Assembly (NCBI GenBank): GCA_029641185.1
Contig: JAPWGK010000010.1
Span: forward strand, 1,423,331 to 1,487,330
DNA length: 64,000 bases
Reading direction: 5' to 3'
Origin: Pseudofabraea citricarpa
Lineage: Eukaryota > Ascomycota > Leotiomycetes > Helotiales > Dermateaceae
Positions 12,815 through 26,000 of the stretch are shown piece by piece (position 1 is the stretch's first letter; each line of letters opens with the position of its first letter). Position numbers and translations under genes: made by a program. The notes under the pieces were generated by a model. It saw nothing but the letters and a program-made list of their open reading frames with translations, had not been told where the DNA came from and made no database searches.

Positions 12815-14184
12815 TCACAAGACTCCCGCCACGAAAACTCCCATCATACCAAAGACCATGCCGGCTTTGATGTTTTGAGCTCCGTTTGTCTGGAGACTGG
12901 CAGCTCCTGTACCGGTAGCGGTAGAGCTTTCATCTCCGGAATCACCTGCTATCGTAGATGCGGCAACGACGGTAACAGCAGTCACAGTGCTTACGGCGCC
13001 GTCGGCAAAGGTGGTGGTAAATACGACACTGGTGGTTCTTGAGCTTGTTGATCTTGCTCGAGTGGTAGTACCACGAGTAGTGGTTACAGGTGTAGTTGTT
13101 TGAACTGAAGGAACAGGAGTGTTAGAGGGTTCTGATTGTTCGGTAGCGGTCGTAGTAGGTGCAGGAGCACGAGTAGTAGGAGAATCGGAACCAGAAGTAG
13201 GAGAGACACGAATAGTAGGAGTGGTAGGGGAATCAGAAGTAGGTGTAGAAGGAACATTAGAAGTAGGAGTGGCAATCCCTGAAGAAGAAAAATAAGCCAA
13301 AGAAAAAAATAGAATCATGCTGGAGATCGAGGTCAAAACTCCCACCATATGGTAGATCCAAGAGAATTCGGGTATATCTTGGCATAGAAACTTTCTGCCC
13401 CCGAAAGAAGAAAAATGTCACAAGAATAAAAGTTGGACATACCTGTTGTTGGCACCGTGGTCGCTGTAGAACCAGGTGTTTCTACTGGAGTTCCCTCGGT
13501 GGTGGTCTCAACGACCGTGGTCGGCGTTTGCACTACTGTGGTTGTCTGTTGGGGAGTGGGAGTATTGGCCACTGTCGTGGCCTCTGTGGTTGCCTCAGTA
13601 GTTGGCACTGGAGTCGTCTCTACAGTGGAAGCTTGAGTTGGAGTGACCGAAACTTGAATTGATGTTGGTGTGGTAGTCTGGATCACTGTAGATACTGTGG
13701 GTACCTGGGTAGTCTCCACAACAGTGGCTGTGGAAGTAGCAGGTGGTTCAGCGGTCGTAGTGTTTGATGCTTGACGTTTGGCCAGTTCAATTAAGCTGCT
13801 TGCCTCTGCTGCATTGCTCTCGTGGATAGCAGCCATTGCCTTTCGGTCCTCGGGGAAGACACCGTGCTTGTACTTGTCCGAGACATACTTGTGGAGGATA
13901 TCGTGGAGGGACGAAGTCTCGATGGAATTGAGGATGTCCTGAAACTTCTGCTGCTCTTCGGCCGATGGACGAAGTGACAATCGACTGTTGGGCAGGGCAG
14001 ACACCAGGGTGATGGCCAAGACCGAGACCAGGAAGAGGGCGTAGAGGGAATGGCGAATCGAAGGCATTCTGAAAAGGGTCGACGGCGGGGTATGACGTGA
14101 TGCTGTAGGTTGAGGATGCTTCTCGTCTTGAAGGAAGATATTATTCTGCTCAAGATCTTGAGTGTTCCCGTTAGCTGGAGACAT
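12815..14184 (-). CDS. Ser/Thr-rich GPI-anchored cell wall protein
   Basis: Likely a heavily O-glycosylated wall or membrane protein. Exons are 14184-13443 and 13278-12815, joined by a 164-bp intron (GTATGT...TTCAG), which removes an in-frame dead end. Two starts are possible. ATG at 14184 gives 401 aa. ATG at 14067 gives 362 aa and puts a clean signal peptide (MPSIRHSLYALFLVSVLAI) at the very N-terminus; I prefer 14067. A short folded-looking part (about 90 residues) with a KRQ site is followed by a long Thr/Ser/Pro/Val-rich region. The C-terminus ends with a small-residue segment (TNGAQN) and a hydrophobic tail (GMVFGMMGVFVAGVL) that fits a GPI-attachment signal. There are almost no Cys residues, so it is not a CFEM protein. 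Function beyond wall association is unknown. Confidence 0.8.
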
Positions 14185-17121
14185 GATGATTATTATGATG
14201 GCCAGCAAGGATGGACGGAACGCAGGCTGGTGGGGCAAGAACGATGCAGCTGAATCCACAATTGACCAAGAACGAATGACAGGAGAGCAGAAAAGCAGAC
14301 GCAGAAGACGGACAACAATGGGATTGGGTTCTGCAAAGTTGGTTTTGGGCGGAGGGGCAGGAGGCAAGATAAAGCACGGCAGCGAGCGAGCGAGCAGGTT
14401 GAGCCAAGTTGAACCAGGTGGAGGTGGATGTACGGAGTGAGTAAGTGGATGTAGTGGATGCGGTGGATGTGGTGGTGGTGGCTGGGAACTGGGTACTGCC
14501 TGATTGAGACAGACGAAAAAGGACACAGGACAGGGTCTTTTTGACTTTCTGGCAGCCAGCAACACCAACCAAGTTCCTACCTACACCTCAATCAAGCCTC
14601 GCTGGCAGGGGATCTTGTCTGCACCGAACCAGGGCCAGGCCAGGTTCTCTGCGCAAGGACCTCGATACTGTACGGTACTGTACTGCGGAATTCCATGTTT
14701 TTGGCTTAAGGATGCGCAGTAATAATAACTGACGAAGAAAAACCTTGCTTACCAGGAATTCGGCGCAATCTGATCCTCTTTCACGGAGCACTTCGTACTT
14801 GGCCAGGCTAGCTCGGGCGTCTGGGCGGACGGTGGACAGCGGACAGCGATGATGACGGGCGAATGAACGAAAGCAAAGGAAGACACAGGAGGAGGGGACA
14901 GCGGCATCTACAAGTTGCGAGACAGACGGCTTTTAAAAAACAGACGTGGACGTCTGTGAGCAGTTCCGCTAGACAACAACACGAACTTTTTAGTTTCAAG
15001 ATGTCGATGGGAACGGCCAGCCAAACTGATGCCAGTGGGAATTTGAGAAAGGTTGTCCCTGGCCTAGCCTATCTCCAAGCCAGAGCTAGAGGAGAGACAC
15101 CAGGATCATACCTCGAGGCCTCGCGTCTGGGAACTCGGAATCCCCTCATCCAAGGTTACTTTCAGCTCGACACATTCTTCTCCCAAAGTCTGCAGCAGAT
15201 TCAACACCAGCTCACCACTCACCACCCACTACTCTTCATTCTTCCCTCACCCATTTTCACATGGAAGGCGTACTCGCGAGAATTCCAGGCCATCATCACC
15301 ATCATCATCATCAAACAGCACAGAGTAACATGAGTTGCTTGCGCCGTCATCCTCTGCCTTCTCAAGCGCAAGCTCCAGATGCATGCCTCGTATCATGATG
15401 ATCCGACTCTCTGAGGATTTGCAAGCAGAGCCGACACCTCTCCACTCAACAGAACAACAATGGGATTTTGAAAGCGAAGAGCCGACGACGCACCATGACC
15501 CGAAAACCCGACCTACTCTCAAAACGTACGTCATAGCGGAGTGTTGAGCTCACCGGCAGTCATCCGGTAGGATCACAGCTCCAGGAGCTATACGAGAGGG
15601 GTAGACACCGAGACAGAGAATACAAACATGAAACGAATCTCACCATGTTGCTACCACATCAACACGATGTAGAAGGGACACATGTGAAATTTTCAGATAT
15701 TGACATGCAAAAGATCAGCTCCGGAGGATAACAGCATACTCGTGGGAAGGTTATGCAGGGTTTTATGCATCCGGCTATGAATAGATGGAGCTAGAGATAT
15801 GCACCTCATGGGCATCATGGGAGATCGTTGGCCCATGCTTTTGCCTCTTCCATTCACACTGGTCGAATGTGCTACTTTGGCGTCAGCGCATCGTGGCTAT
15901 GTTGGATCGACAAAAACGAGGGGATGGTAGTTGGTGCTTGGGGTTACACTCTCAAACGCATGCTGGATGGGACGGCAGGTATTTTCTGCGCTGGCGATGA
16001 TCACATTACCAGTCGGGCGAGGAAAAGTTTTGAGTGGTCGATCTCGTTGGTCCTGGAGATTCGCCACGAGATAGGATATTTGTCTGTGATGCTTGATGAG
16101 GATCACTGAGTCTGCGATAGCCTTACAGTCATCCCTTTCTAAGCAAGTGAGGAGTATCCTGACATTTCCGGTCATCATGCACTAAGTACAGCTAAGTATT
16201 TTTTTTTATATACCTGCCAGGATTGCTTCTGTTAAGCAGCTTCTCTTTATTTCCCCGGAGGTTTTTTGTTATGATTACGCCTTTCTTGGCTATTTTTCAA
16301 AAATACTGCCTGGCATAAGATTCGGCAATTGCTTCAGAGTCGTGTCCAGAAAGTGTTATGGAGCAACCATGGGGACTGATACCTTATTGGGGTTGAAATT
16401 CTTAGTTTTATGCAGACTTGTCTCAGACTCTGGGGTTTCTACAGAGATGATCTTCAACATTTGGTTTTTAAAAGAAAATGTATGTGTTATTAATAGGTGG
16501 GAATTCTTCACTCAAGCGAATGAAGACAAAGAGTTTTGGTTTTCGCATATGCCGTCCTTTGAACGTTGCCTCAATTCAAGCGCCTTTCTTCGCATGCTTC
16601 AGCCTACTAGCTATCTTCACGGGGCAAAGACACACTGCTTGATCTTAGCTCTCAAGAAGCTATATGTGTAATAAAGGTTCCTTATATCCCACCAAGGACT
16701 TGATGGAATATCAGATCTCTCTAAGGAGATAAAACTATATTCCGCGATTTTGAAGATCTTCTGTAGCTTCCTTCCAGTAATAATCGTCTCCTAATCGACT
16801 CCCAATTTGCATTGTCTGCTAACGCTGCTTGTGGAATATCGTGGGGTTGCCGAGGTGACTGATACTCATAACTTATCAATCCCCTTATTGTCGGTCGCCT
16901 ATTTCTCCGTGGTGTAGCAGAAGCTCTATGCACTGTCTTTGCATCGAATCCTGACCTCTTCGAGCCCCATCCTACGCATCTCTTGTGCCTCCTATGGTCT
17001 CCCTCTGTACACACATCTTGGTACCCGTCTCCCATGACCAGAACTTCCCAGATAAAAAAGAACTCCAAGCCCCAGAAAATCCCAACGCCAATCCCAATAT
17101 CAAGCAGGCAACAACCGCGTC
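14185..17121. other. Intergenic, upstream of the GPI gene
   Basis: 2.9 kb with no gene I can support. Open frames at 15828-16109 (+) and 15897-16178 (-) overlap each other, and neither is recognisable. The first 500 bp probably hold the GPI gene leader and promoter. Confidence 0.4.
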
Positions 17122-17653
17122 TTATCCCGGTCCGATTCTAGGCCTGCAGGAGAAAATTGTCAGCAGGAAAGCAGCGACGTTTGGGCAAGAAAGGAATACG
17201 CACATGTCGTGATGCTCCGAGAGATTCGAGAGGTACTTGTTCAGCTCCTCGACGCGCTCCTTGTGCGTCTTGATCCCTTCCTTCTCCAGCCTCTCAGCCA
17301 GCTAGAGAAATCTTCAGTCAGTTTAAATTCACTCCCTCTCTCTCCCTCTCCCCACACCGACAGGAAATACATACCCTCTTCCGCCTCATCTCCTCCTTCC
17401 TCTTCTCCGCCTCCGTCTTCCCCAAGTTCAAATCCTCCTCAGCCTCTCTCAGCTCCTCTTCTCGCGTCAGCGCCGTCGCCGCTGCCTCGTCTTCTTCCTC
17501 TAGAGCTTTCTGAATCGCGATCGTCGTCGTCGTCGTCGTTGTCGTGCTCGCTTTCTTGCTCTTCTTGCTCTTCTTCTTCTTGGTCACGCCGCCGCTGGCG
17601 CCTTTGAGCTTTAGCCCCCCGCCGATCGAGGATGTGTAGTCGTCGCTCGCCAT
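17122..17653 (-). CDS. FAM32A-like (DUF1754) nuclear protein
   Basis: Small basic eukaryotic protein; the human FAM32A relative is found with the late spliceosome. Exons on the minus strand are 17653-17375, 17301-17204 and 17143-17122, giving 132 aa, in the family range. N-terminus: MASDDYTSSIGGGLKLKG, followed by a Lys-rich stretch (KKKKSKKSKK) and an acidic helix. The conserved C-terminal block is spliced together from EAEKRKEEMRRKR, LAERLEKEGIKTHKERVEE and LNKYLSNLSEHHDM, ending in PRIGPG. The terminal exon is only 22 bp, yet it encodes the family-invariant PxIGPG end, so the 60-bp intron before it is secure. Introns are 17302-17374 and 17144-17203. Confidence 0.92.
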
Positions 17654-18844
17654 ATTGGAGCGGGGTGAGTCGGGGGTTGGAGAGAGGAGGGGTGAGGTGT
17701 TGTGGAGGGGTGGGTTTGAGGGAGCTTGGAGGAGCTTGGAGGTACGGTATTCGCGATGATTATTTCGGGTGGTCTGTGCTGGCCCGGCCTGGCGGCGGGT
17801 GTGGTGCGGTTGGAGGAGGGGTGGGGTGGGGGATAGGTCAATTGAGTTTTTTTGTTTTGTGGAGGGGGTTTTCTTTTTTTTCTTTCTTTTGGGGAATAGA
17901 TATTTGGGGTGTGAAAAGATAGGTAGGTAGATTTGAGAATGGAATTCTCGTCCTGTTCTCAATTCCCTGCTTGCGGAGGTAAATTTCGATTGGATTGTTG
18001 GGTTTTGTTCGGCTTTTCTGCTTGCTTGCCTCTTTACCTGCCTGCCTAGCCTACCAGGATACTTATCAGAGAACTATTGGGAAGTGATAGGGCACGGGCA
18101 CGGGTACTGGCACGGCTGACGCGATACTATAGTAGCTCTCTTTTCTTGTCGTTCGAGAACGAGGACGTCAATTCGTCCGCATCGATGGATTTTTACCGAG
18201 GAGGCTATTCCATGCTCCTATATTAACCCGCTTCTTTCTTTCGTTTCCAATGCCTCCCCTCCTCCCTTAGAGCGGAATTCCGATTGGAGAATGCAGACCT
18301 CTTCGATTTTCTTTTTCGTTTTCTTGATACCTGTCGAGTTTACAAGAATGAGTTGGGAACTTGGTAAGTGCGAGAGCCTTGCGGAGGGAGTCTTGGGTTA
18401 GCGATCGCTTAAATGTATGATACTACCGGGCAGGTTCGAAAATAATGATTAGGCTCTTCTTAGGGGGTTTTCTTTCCGGAGAGAAATTTTCCTTTCTTAT
18501 GGTCTATAAATATAATTGTAGGGGGGCATAGTACTCGTGACGACTGGGCGACAGGGAAATTCCTCACCTCTTACTCTCACCGGGGGGTAGTTTTGCTAGC
18601 TGATGCCGTTCGAAAGACGGGTTCCTCGCAGGGAAGCTGTTCAGTTGGATACCTGATCGCAAAAAGCATCAATGCAAAGAATCAAGTCTCGACCTGAATT
18701 CATAACCTCAATAGATTCATTCTATACGTCTAGACAGATCCCCCCTCCCTCCAGGCACAAGAAAAAAAAAAAGCAAAGAATCCACCAACTCCAACCAATT
18801 CCCCAGGGGGCGGAAAAAAGAAAACCAAAAGAAAAGAGAGAAAA
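17654..18844. other. Intergenic, promoter side of the FAM32A-like gene
   Basis: No gene supported. GT-rich plus-strand sequence near 17700-17900 is the upstream leader of the FAM32A-like gene read in reverse. No clear regulatory motif was identified. Confidence 0.4.
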
Positions 18845-20960
18845 TCAGCAATGGAGCATCCCGGCGTGTCCCTGTTTAGCGATCCACTCCTCGGCGCTGC
18901 CAGGCGTCAGCTTCGTGTTGTTGCCCGCGATGATGGCATCGCCGCCCTCGAGGCCGCCGTCCAGAGCCGGCGGATCGACGCCCATGCCCGCGGCGAGCAG
19001 GTCCATACGCATGCAGGCCAGCTTGCACATGTCGAAGGAGATGGACTGCAGGCGCAGCAGAGCGCGGTAGTGCTCGATCTGCGAGGACCAGAAGGAGATG
19101 TCGTCGTCGGTGATGCTGGTTAGGAGCAGGAAGAAGGCGAATCCCCCGGCGATGGCAAAGTTGATGCGCGTCATTGCTGAGACCTTGTTAGCTTTCCTCC
19201 CTCACGTCTTCCATTCTTTTTTCTTCTTTTGTGTTTGTCTGAGAGTTGGGAAGGGGAGGAGGGGAGAGGGGAGGAGGGAATACAGGGTACGTACGACTCC
19301 ACCAGAAGGCTCGTAACCTGCTCACCGGAAGCTTCTCTAGAAAGGTCGTGATGTTCATCAGCGTCGTCTTTGCATGGCCGCGGATTGCGGGATATCCTGG
19401 ATCATTCATCGGTAGGCATCGTAGCATTGCTCGGTAGAGCACCACCTCGACCGTATAAAAGGCCAAGATGGTAGTCCCGGAAGAATCAAGGAGGGTATTG
19501 ACGTTATATAGCTGACAGAGATGCTCCTCGTGGAAATTATGAATGCGGCTTTGGAAATCATCCATGATCTGGTAGAGCATATCGATTGGGAGAAGCTTGA
19601 CCCGATCCATGGCCTTCAATGTATAGAAGGTGGAAAGCAGGTCGGAGAGGATTGTCGTGAGGTGAGCCATAGCTACGAATTGAAGACCTGGCTGGAGACC
19701 GATTGGCTCTTCGTTCAAGCCGAGATGCGAGAATTGTTCGATCGTTATCATAGGCACGTTGCAATGCTCGTCATTCAAATACGATGGACGTCCAAGACCT
19801 AGTGCTGACCACTTATCTTGGATATACAAAGCCCACCAGATCCGTAAACGTCGTGCTGCATCTGAATGTGAGAGGTTCCATGTTGAAGGATCGACATTGA
19901 GACCAAGATCATGAGCCATTCCTACTATTGCACCTACATCTCCCCATAAACCGGGAATCGTTGGTGCTCGGGGTATTGCTATATGTCGCTGCACATGTAA
20001 AAGACATGCTTCGATAGTCTCCAGTCGAGGGTGACGTCTCTCGATTGGTAAGCTGGAAAATGTTAGCCATGGGGTGAATAACGTGTCGACAGAGAATCAA
20101 CGTACGCCCTATGTACGAAAACCGAGAGATCCTTGAAATATGGTTCTGTATCCTGGCAGAATGGACCAGCTAGGTTATACATTACTGCTAAGAGAGGATC
20201 ACCTGTCTTCGGAGTTGATGTGAACCGAGAAGGATCTAGTAATGGATAAGATACGTGTACGACATCGAAGAACGTCCTTAGTAGACTTTCACTATGTGGT
20301 GCAACAATAGATTCTGTGTCGGTAGTCGGATAATACTCAGGTCGAGCATCAAGATGACTGTCCGGTACAACCTGTAAAATTCAATATCTCGTCCGGCCTC
20401 TGAATCAGGAAACCTACTGTGAAATGTAATGGGACATCGGTATCCCCTTTAACTCGAATACAAGCCCAATCTGGCGCTTTATAGCAATTAAGTTGGTTGA
20501 AGGAGCAATGTCTTAAAACAAAGGGATCTTGATCACCACTTAGACCAACGAACTGACATATCCATTCACTTGCTGCTTGTCTGCTGGGCCTCCCTCCTTG
20601 AGTAGCCGACGAGGCATTGGCAATTGGCCTGGGTGGGATTGAGATTGCGGAACCAACCGAGGCCCTTGAGCTGGAAGCTGGCTGTCTATTCCTCCTCACA
20701 TTTGGAGGTAGGACATATTTACAGCTCTCTCCTCGCGTCTTGCACAGAGAACAGTCCTTTTCATAGGCATCTCTAGTGCAGCAGATTTTCCTCTTCCGAC
20801 AGGCATCACAACTTGGAGGGATTAGTCAATTGCTACGAGTCCCGCACTGGAAGAGCTAGACCCACGGGCGTTCTTTTCTGGATTTATATTTGCGTCCGAC
20901 GTTGACCTGGGACTCCGCATTACTGGCCCCTGAATCGTGCATGCCCTGCGTGTTCGTCAT
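18845..20960 (-). CDS. Zn2Cys6 transcription factor with fungal_trans domain
   Basis: DNA-binding transcription regulator. Exons on the minus strand are 20960-20866, 20811-20418, 20371-20106, 20052-19295 and 19176-18845, giving 614 aa. The binuclear zinc cluster spans Cys33-Cys62 with the exact CX2CX6CX8CX2CX6C spacing (starting RPCDACRKRK) and is split by the 54-bp first intron, as is common. A fungal_trans (PF04082-type) middle domain follows: FFDVVHVSYPLLDPSRF, AVMYNLAGPFC, VGMAHDLGLNVDPSTW, RLRIWWALYIQDKWSALG and LGRPSYLNDEHCNVP. The pattern of this region resembles the Dal81/TamA-like nitrogen regulators as I remember them, but that subfamily call is weak. The last 118-bp intron (19177-19294) is long and G-poor on this strand but keeps the frame. 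The target pathway cannot be told from the neighbours. Confidence 0.88.
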
Positions 20961-22723
20961 GATATAAAATTCTCGTCTCCGTTCCTGAAAGTGGGATATT
21001 CTGGCGGCTCGTATACTCCGCCCGTCTCGCCCAAGATCAGAAATAGCCCTGCTTGGTTGGACTGAAGGAGCGACTTGACAGTGAGAAGAGGAGGAGTGAG
21101 CAAGAGTCCAGATGAAAGGACGACACTTGAACCGTGTGGCATCTGGCAGCCATCGGTAACACGCTCACACGTGGGGGAGGGTTTCCGTGGGATACCGTCT
21201 TTTCTGGAATTGTGGAGGTGTTTCCATCTTCTCATCCCATCTTTGGAAGAAAAGCTCGGCCACGAAGACCGACGCAGGGTCCTTTTCATGCCCAAGACGG
21301 CGCTACTCCACTATTGATTGGTCCCGGAGGAGTCCTGGGACCAATCATAATGCCGCTTCGTCTAAATTGTTGACTCGTGAGCCAGCAATATCAAGCTGTC
21401 AGTCAAGTGCCGACTGGGGTATATCCAGGTCTGAGCGGGAATGCCCCAGGAGATGGCTGAGAAGGAGACGAGATTTCCCTCAATCCAGAGCCGTTAGAGA
21501 AATGAGCAATTTCTGGAAGCATTATTTGAGTTTGGCGAGGAAAGAAATTGTTACACATCATCCCTCGGCCAACTCAAAAATGAATTTTGAGTTGGCCGTT
21601 GGCTCCACACTCCACTTTACTCCACTCTAGCCATTTTGCGTCTCTGTGATCTTTCGCAACTGAGAACTTCATGTCGCTGCGAGCTTCATAGCGACAACAA
21701 AATGCAAAATATTGGACGAGTCGTTGTGGAAGAACAACAATAGCACCTAGAGCCAGGACAAACGACAGTATCGCTGGACTGAAGCTCTGGCAAGGAACAG
21801 AACAGCAGCAGCAGTTAAGCTTCCGAGGTATACTCGACGACAAAATCCTAAACCACTTGGAATAGTTCCTGAACTGCTGACGATACGACAGAAGAAAGCA
21901 GAGCTGCCGTGTACGGATGCATCGTGGCGGGCGGCCATCGATTATATACAGTCGAGGACGGATAGCGCGGCGCTTGATCTTCTCCCCACGGGTTAGTCGC
22001 CCCCTTGTAGATCCTATATTCAACGGATCTTTGTGACATATCGAGAGCTGGCCGATAGATGCAGAGGCCAAGCAGTGGATTCTTGTCTCATGCCGTTATC
22101 ATCCCAGGCTATGAGGCTACATTTGTGGATGTCTTCTGTCGTTTTTGTTGTCACGTTACCGATAAGGGGGTCGGAAGTCCGTCTTTGCACCGGTTGATTT
22201 CAAGTGATTCATTTCTCTGAGCATCATATACCGTAGTAGTATCATGTTATGGATGTTGTGAAGGCTATGTCGAAGAGTTTAGAAGAGAAACAGTTCGTTA
22301 AAGCATCATCGGCTTCTTCCGAGGATATTTGCAAAGCATCTCTCAGCAGATCTTCACATCATCCACACAACTCGATTCGCAGAAGAACAGAGGATGTTAT
22401 GTAAGACTCTGTTGTCTATTACCTAACTAGCGAGGTTGGCTTGTTCTGTGACCACATACAGACCTAGGAAGAGAACAGGAGAATATATGGAATAATCTTC
22501 GAGCACTACTAGTGTTCATCACCAAGAAGAATCTCCTCGGCGCTGGCTAACTCAAGAACCGCCAGAAGCGATATTTGGAGGATATCGCAAATTGATAGCC
22601 AAGAAAAAGATTTCAAGCATCCAACGCGAACTAATCAAACAGGATCAGCAAAGAATAGCCATCTGCGAAGGACGTTCGAAGATGTCAAGGAGTTTCAAGA
22701 CCATCGTTTGAAAGATAAAACGG
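20961..22723. other. Intergenic, upstream of the Zn2Cys6 gene
   Basis: No supported gene. A 165-codon minus-strand frame (21574-22071) has a hydrophobic stretch but no recognisable family. A perfect hairpin lies at 21566-21598 (separate entry). Confidence 0.4.
21566..21598. repeat. Perfect 14-bp inverted repeat with 5-nt loop
   Basis: The left arm CGGCCAACTCAAAA (21566-21579) and right arm TTTTGAGTTGGCCG (21585-21598) are exact reverse complements around ATGAA. It could be a protein-binding palindrome or the terminal hairpin of a small element. It lies about 600 bp upstream of the transcription factor start. Confidence 0.85.
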
Positions 22724-23005
22724 CTAGTTGTTGTCAACTGCCTCGGTAGGGTCCTCACGTATTGCCATCCCACCAGCAACCATCATAATGAATTCGTCAT
22801 TCCTGCGATCGAATTCGTCTAGCCAAACGGTCTCGTAGTTCAACCAACCGGCGAAAACGGTCATTCCAAGATCTAGCGCCTCAGTACAAGCTGAATCATC
22901 TCTACTGATTTGAAATCGATCCACTCGAGCATTGTGCTCGTAGACAGTTCCTTTAAATCTGGCAAGTCTCTCGAGAAGAACAATTTTGGGCCAAGTAGCA
23001 CTTGC
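22724..23005 (-). CDS. Possible hypothetical protein or gene fragment
   Basis: From 23005 to the stop at 22724 the minus strand has an open frame of 93 codons with natural, non-repetitive composition (segments FKGTVYEHNARVDRFQI; MTVFAGWLNYETVWLDEFD). The triplet just before 23005 is TAG, so the frame would have to be entered by splicing at CTTTTAG. I could not find a convincing donor upstream. A 71-codon frame (23088-22873) overlaps it in another phase and begins with ATG. It may be the last exon of a small gene or a decayed fragment. I recognise no family. Confidence 0.3.
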   Translation of the reverse strand, partial: ASATWPKIVLLERLARFKGTVYEHNARVDRFQISRDDSACTEALDLGMTVFAGWLNYETVWLDEFDRRNDEFIMMVAGGMAIREDPTEAVDNN

Positions 23006-26000
23006 CTAAAAGCCGCCTGCGAAACAAGCGGTCTGTTCTTGATCGGCTCGGCTCTCAGAATAGAGAATGCCCCTAGCGGATGAGACATTCTTAATACTAC
23101 TGAGAACTTTGCTGAGAACTATGAGCTTGGTCAGTTCATTGTTAAGCGAGGGAGAATTTGAAGATTGGAAGAGAGGAATGACTTACTAGTGATTGGTGTT
23201 CACTCTCAATTGCAAAGATGATGAGATCTTCTAAGTTAGCTCAGGGTTGATCAATGGCATATGCGTGTGGTGTGGTGTTGGATGAGGAAGAGAGGTGTTG
23301 AGCTCTCACAGTTTGGGTTCAAATGCTGAGAACGGGAGCAGGTCGCTGAGTTTTCAGAACAAGACATGCGGTAGCTGAATTTCTTTCGAGTAATTGTTGA
23401 TTACTCAAGCGGGAGACGTAAGTAATCGATTGACTACAAAGAAGACAGTTATTTCAAGGACTCTGGCGATAGCAAGGATTTCGGCAACCACGGACGATAT
23501 CGACTGAAGAGACGATATCAACCAGATAGACAGCAGGAGCCAGACAGACCACATCAACCAGAATGACGAATTCGATCTGTCGAGTATCAATCAGATAGAC
23601 GAAGTCAACCAGAACGGAACGGAGGAACAGAACGTCAAAAATTCTCGCTTCATGACGAAACCAACGAACAAAAGAAACATAGAGATATGATATAGAATAT
23701 CTCACTCTCTATACTTGTATCTAACGAGTTGGGAGCTACCAGTTGAAGCGTTATCTGTCCCGCATGCGGAAGAGGGGCTTGTTATGTTCTGTTTCCATAC
23801 GCAATTCTGTAACCAGGTTAGGATTATTTTATCTTCATGGTAAATCGGCCCGCATTGCTTTTGCCCCGAAGTGCTTACTTCCGATAGAAATACGAGAATG
23901 AGAAATTGGAAAGACTTACACCAGTATAACGGCTTCCCTCCCATCCCTCCTAGGACGAGAATTGCTCTTACTCGTTGTTTTGCAATTTCCACTACCCAAG
24001 TATATATTCATACTTTCGAATCAGGCCTTATGATTAGAGCAGTTGTTATATCCGCAGGGAAACCCAGAAAGAATCTCACCCAAGCCATGATGATGCAAAA
24101 GCCACCAAGGCACGATAATTATCTTCGAATTCTTCTTTCTTCTTCTTCTTCGATGATGGGTGTAGAGTATACGGGATTTACGCGAGGACATCTCAAGCTG
24201 GCAAGCTCGCAGAGGTACCTGGCCAGCCAGCCTTATAGGGTGGTAGGTAGCCTTATATGCATGTTCCCAGCCCTACGAACACGAACAGATTAGCCTGATG
24301 TTTACCAGAACCAATCCAACCGAGCAAGGACCTTACAAGCCACTCGAACTCCGAATTGTAGCCATCAACGGTAGCAGCGAATGCGCTAAGAAAACACACA
24401 TGCAGACATCTCTCGAACAAAACTACACAACACAAGAGAACCATTGTGACGAATGGAAACAACAACGTACTAGATTTGCCGTGTGACTGAGCTGCTAGGG
24501 CAGATTACGACCGACGAAACTTGGAAAGCGTTATCAAGAAACATGTCCGGCAAGCCGCGGAGTTACAATTGTTAAACCTCGTCCAAATATAGCTATGGTA
24601 GGGCGTCGCCATTTGCGTACCTCATGCCAGCGGACTAGGGAAGGAGCGTTACTGGCACAGCAGTGACTAGGTTGAGAAGGATGTCGACAAAAGATCAGAA
24701 TCAGGACACGAGACACAATCAGGCAGAGGGGGGCAAGTGAGTAACGTGTCCAGTGGTGCAAAGCCCACTCAATTGGTTGTTTATTCGTGCTGCTTGCTAT
24801 CGAACAAGTAGAGAAAGGGGATTTACCTGCGTAAACGGTATGTAAATGTAACTGGTGAACCACCGAACTAATGAATTGTTCATAGTCATGCGAATGAAAG
24901 ATAAATAACAAGTCGTTTCCATCTCGAAGACAGGACAAAGGGAAATAGCGAGGTATACCCAGAGTAGCTCAGAGCCTGATTGTAGTCTACCGATCCTCTC
25001 GATTCGAGATGACATACATGTGAGGAATCTCGTGTTTTCAAGAGGATACAGACCAAGGTCGGTAACATTTACTCAATCTAGGCAGATCTTTCCATTGGGT
25101 GCAAATTACGTTTCCTTCCAAATGAGTGAGGTGATGAGAGAAAGGGTTACTTGAGATACCTATCTGATAGCAACGGGGGTGTCTTAGCTTGCATAGGTAG
25201 CTCCCTGGCTTAGTGACTAGATGTGACCTACGGAAGCGAGCAACTGAACCCAAGGAAGCATCTCAAAACAGCGAGTTGCCTGAAAGTAAAGACCAAGGCA
25301 GAAGAGGCTGAAGCACGGATTAGAGAGCAGCCAACCCAAACCGATAGGTGCAGAAGCGAAGAGCGAAAGCGAAAGAGGTAGATTAAGGCAAAGAGAAATA
25401 GCAAAGTGCTGAAGCAACGAGTTGGAACTCTCCCTTTACCCTTGGGTACCCACAATCAGCTAAATCCCTCAACAGAATCGCCTGGATCTGCATTACTGCA
25501 TAGCTCTTGCTGGATAGCTATGCGCAGTGAGGCATCTTTAGACTTTCATATCAACAGAATACGGGCTCAATATGGACCTACCTGCCTTGCGCCTTGTCAT
25601 ATTGTCCTCAACCAGTTGCAGCAGCATAACCTAAGAGGAATTTGTTCTTTGAGCTGATAGTGCAATGCAAGTGGCGAAAACTGTACTTTGCCGATGATGA
25701 CCCCTTTTTCTTGTGCGAGAGACTTGAGGCAATCCTTAAGTAGCGAGGTGCATTGCCTGTCCTTGACAATATGGCTAGAAGTATGATTAAATGCTGATGA
25801 TTTTTTCTTGCGAATCGAAGTGTCATCTGCAGGATGCACGAAGGCCCAAATCACTACCTCAAGAGAAGCTCCGCCGGATCCTCGGGGCTTCTATCAATAC
25901 CCGAGCCCAATACTGTCAAGCTACACACATGCCGGTGTGACGTTCGTAATACAGTAAGTTTTGAAGCTGTAATGATCTTCAACACACACAGGATAGCCAC

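Noticed and set aside
15828..16178. Overlapping open frames on both strands
   Set aside because: Neither can be preferred, and neither has motifs or splice partners.
21574..22071. 165-codon minus-strand frame with a hydrophobic stretch
   Set aside because: No recognisable family, odd Arg/Cys-rich composition, and it overlaps the perfect palindrome.
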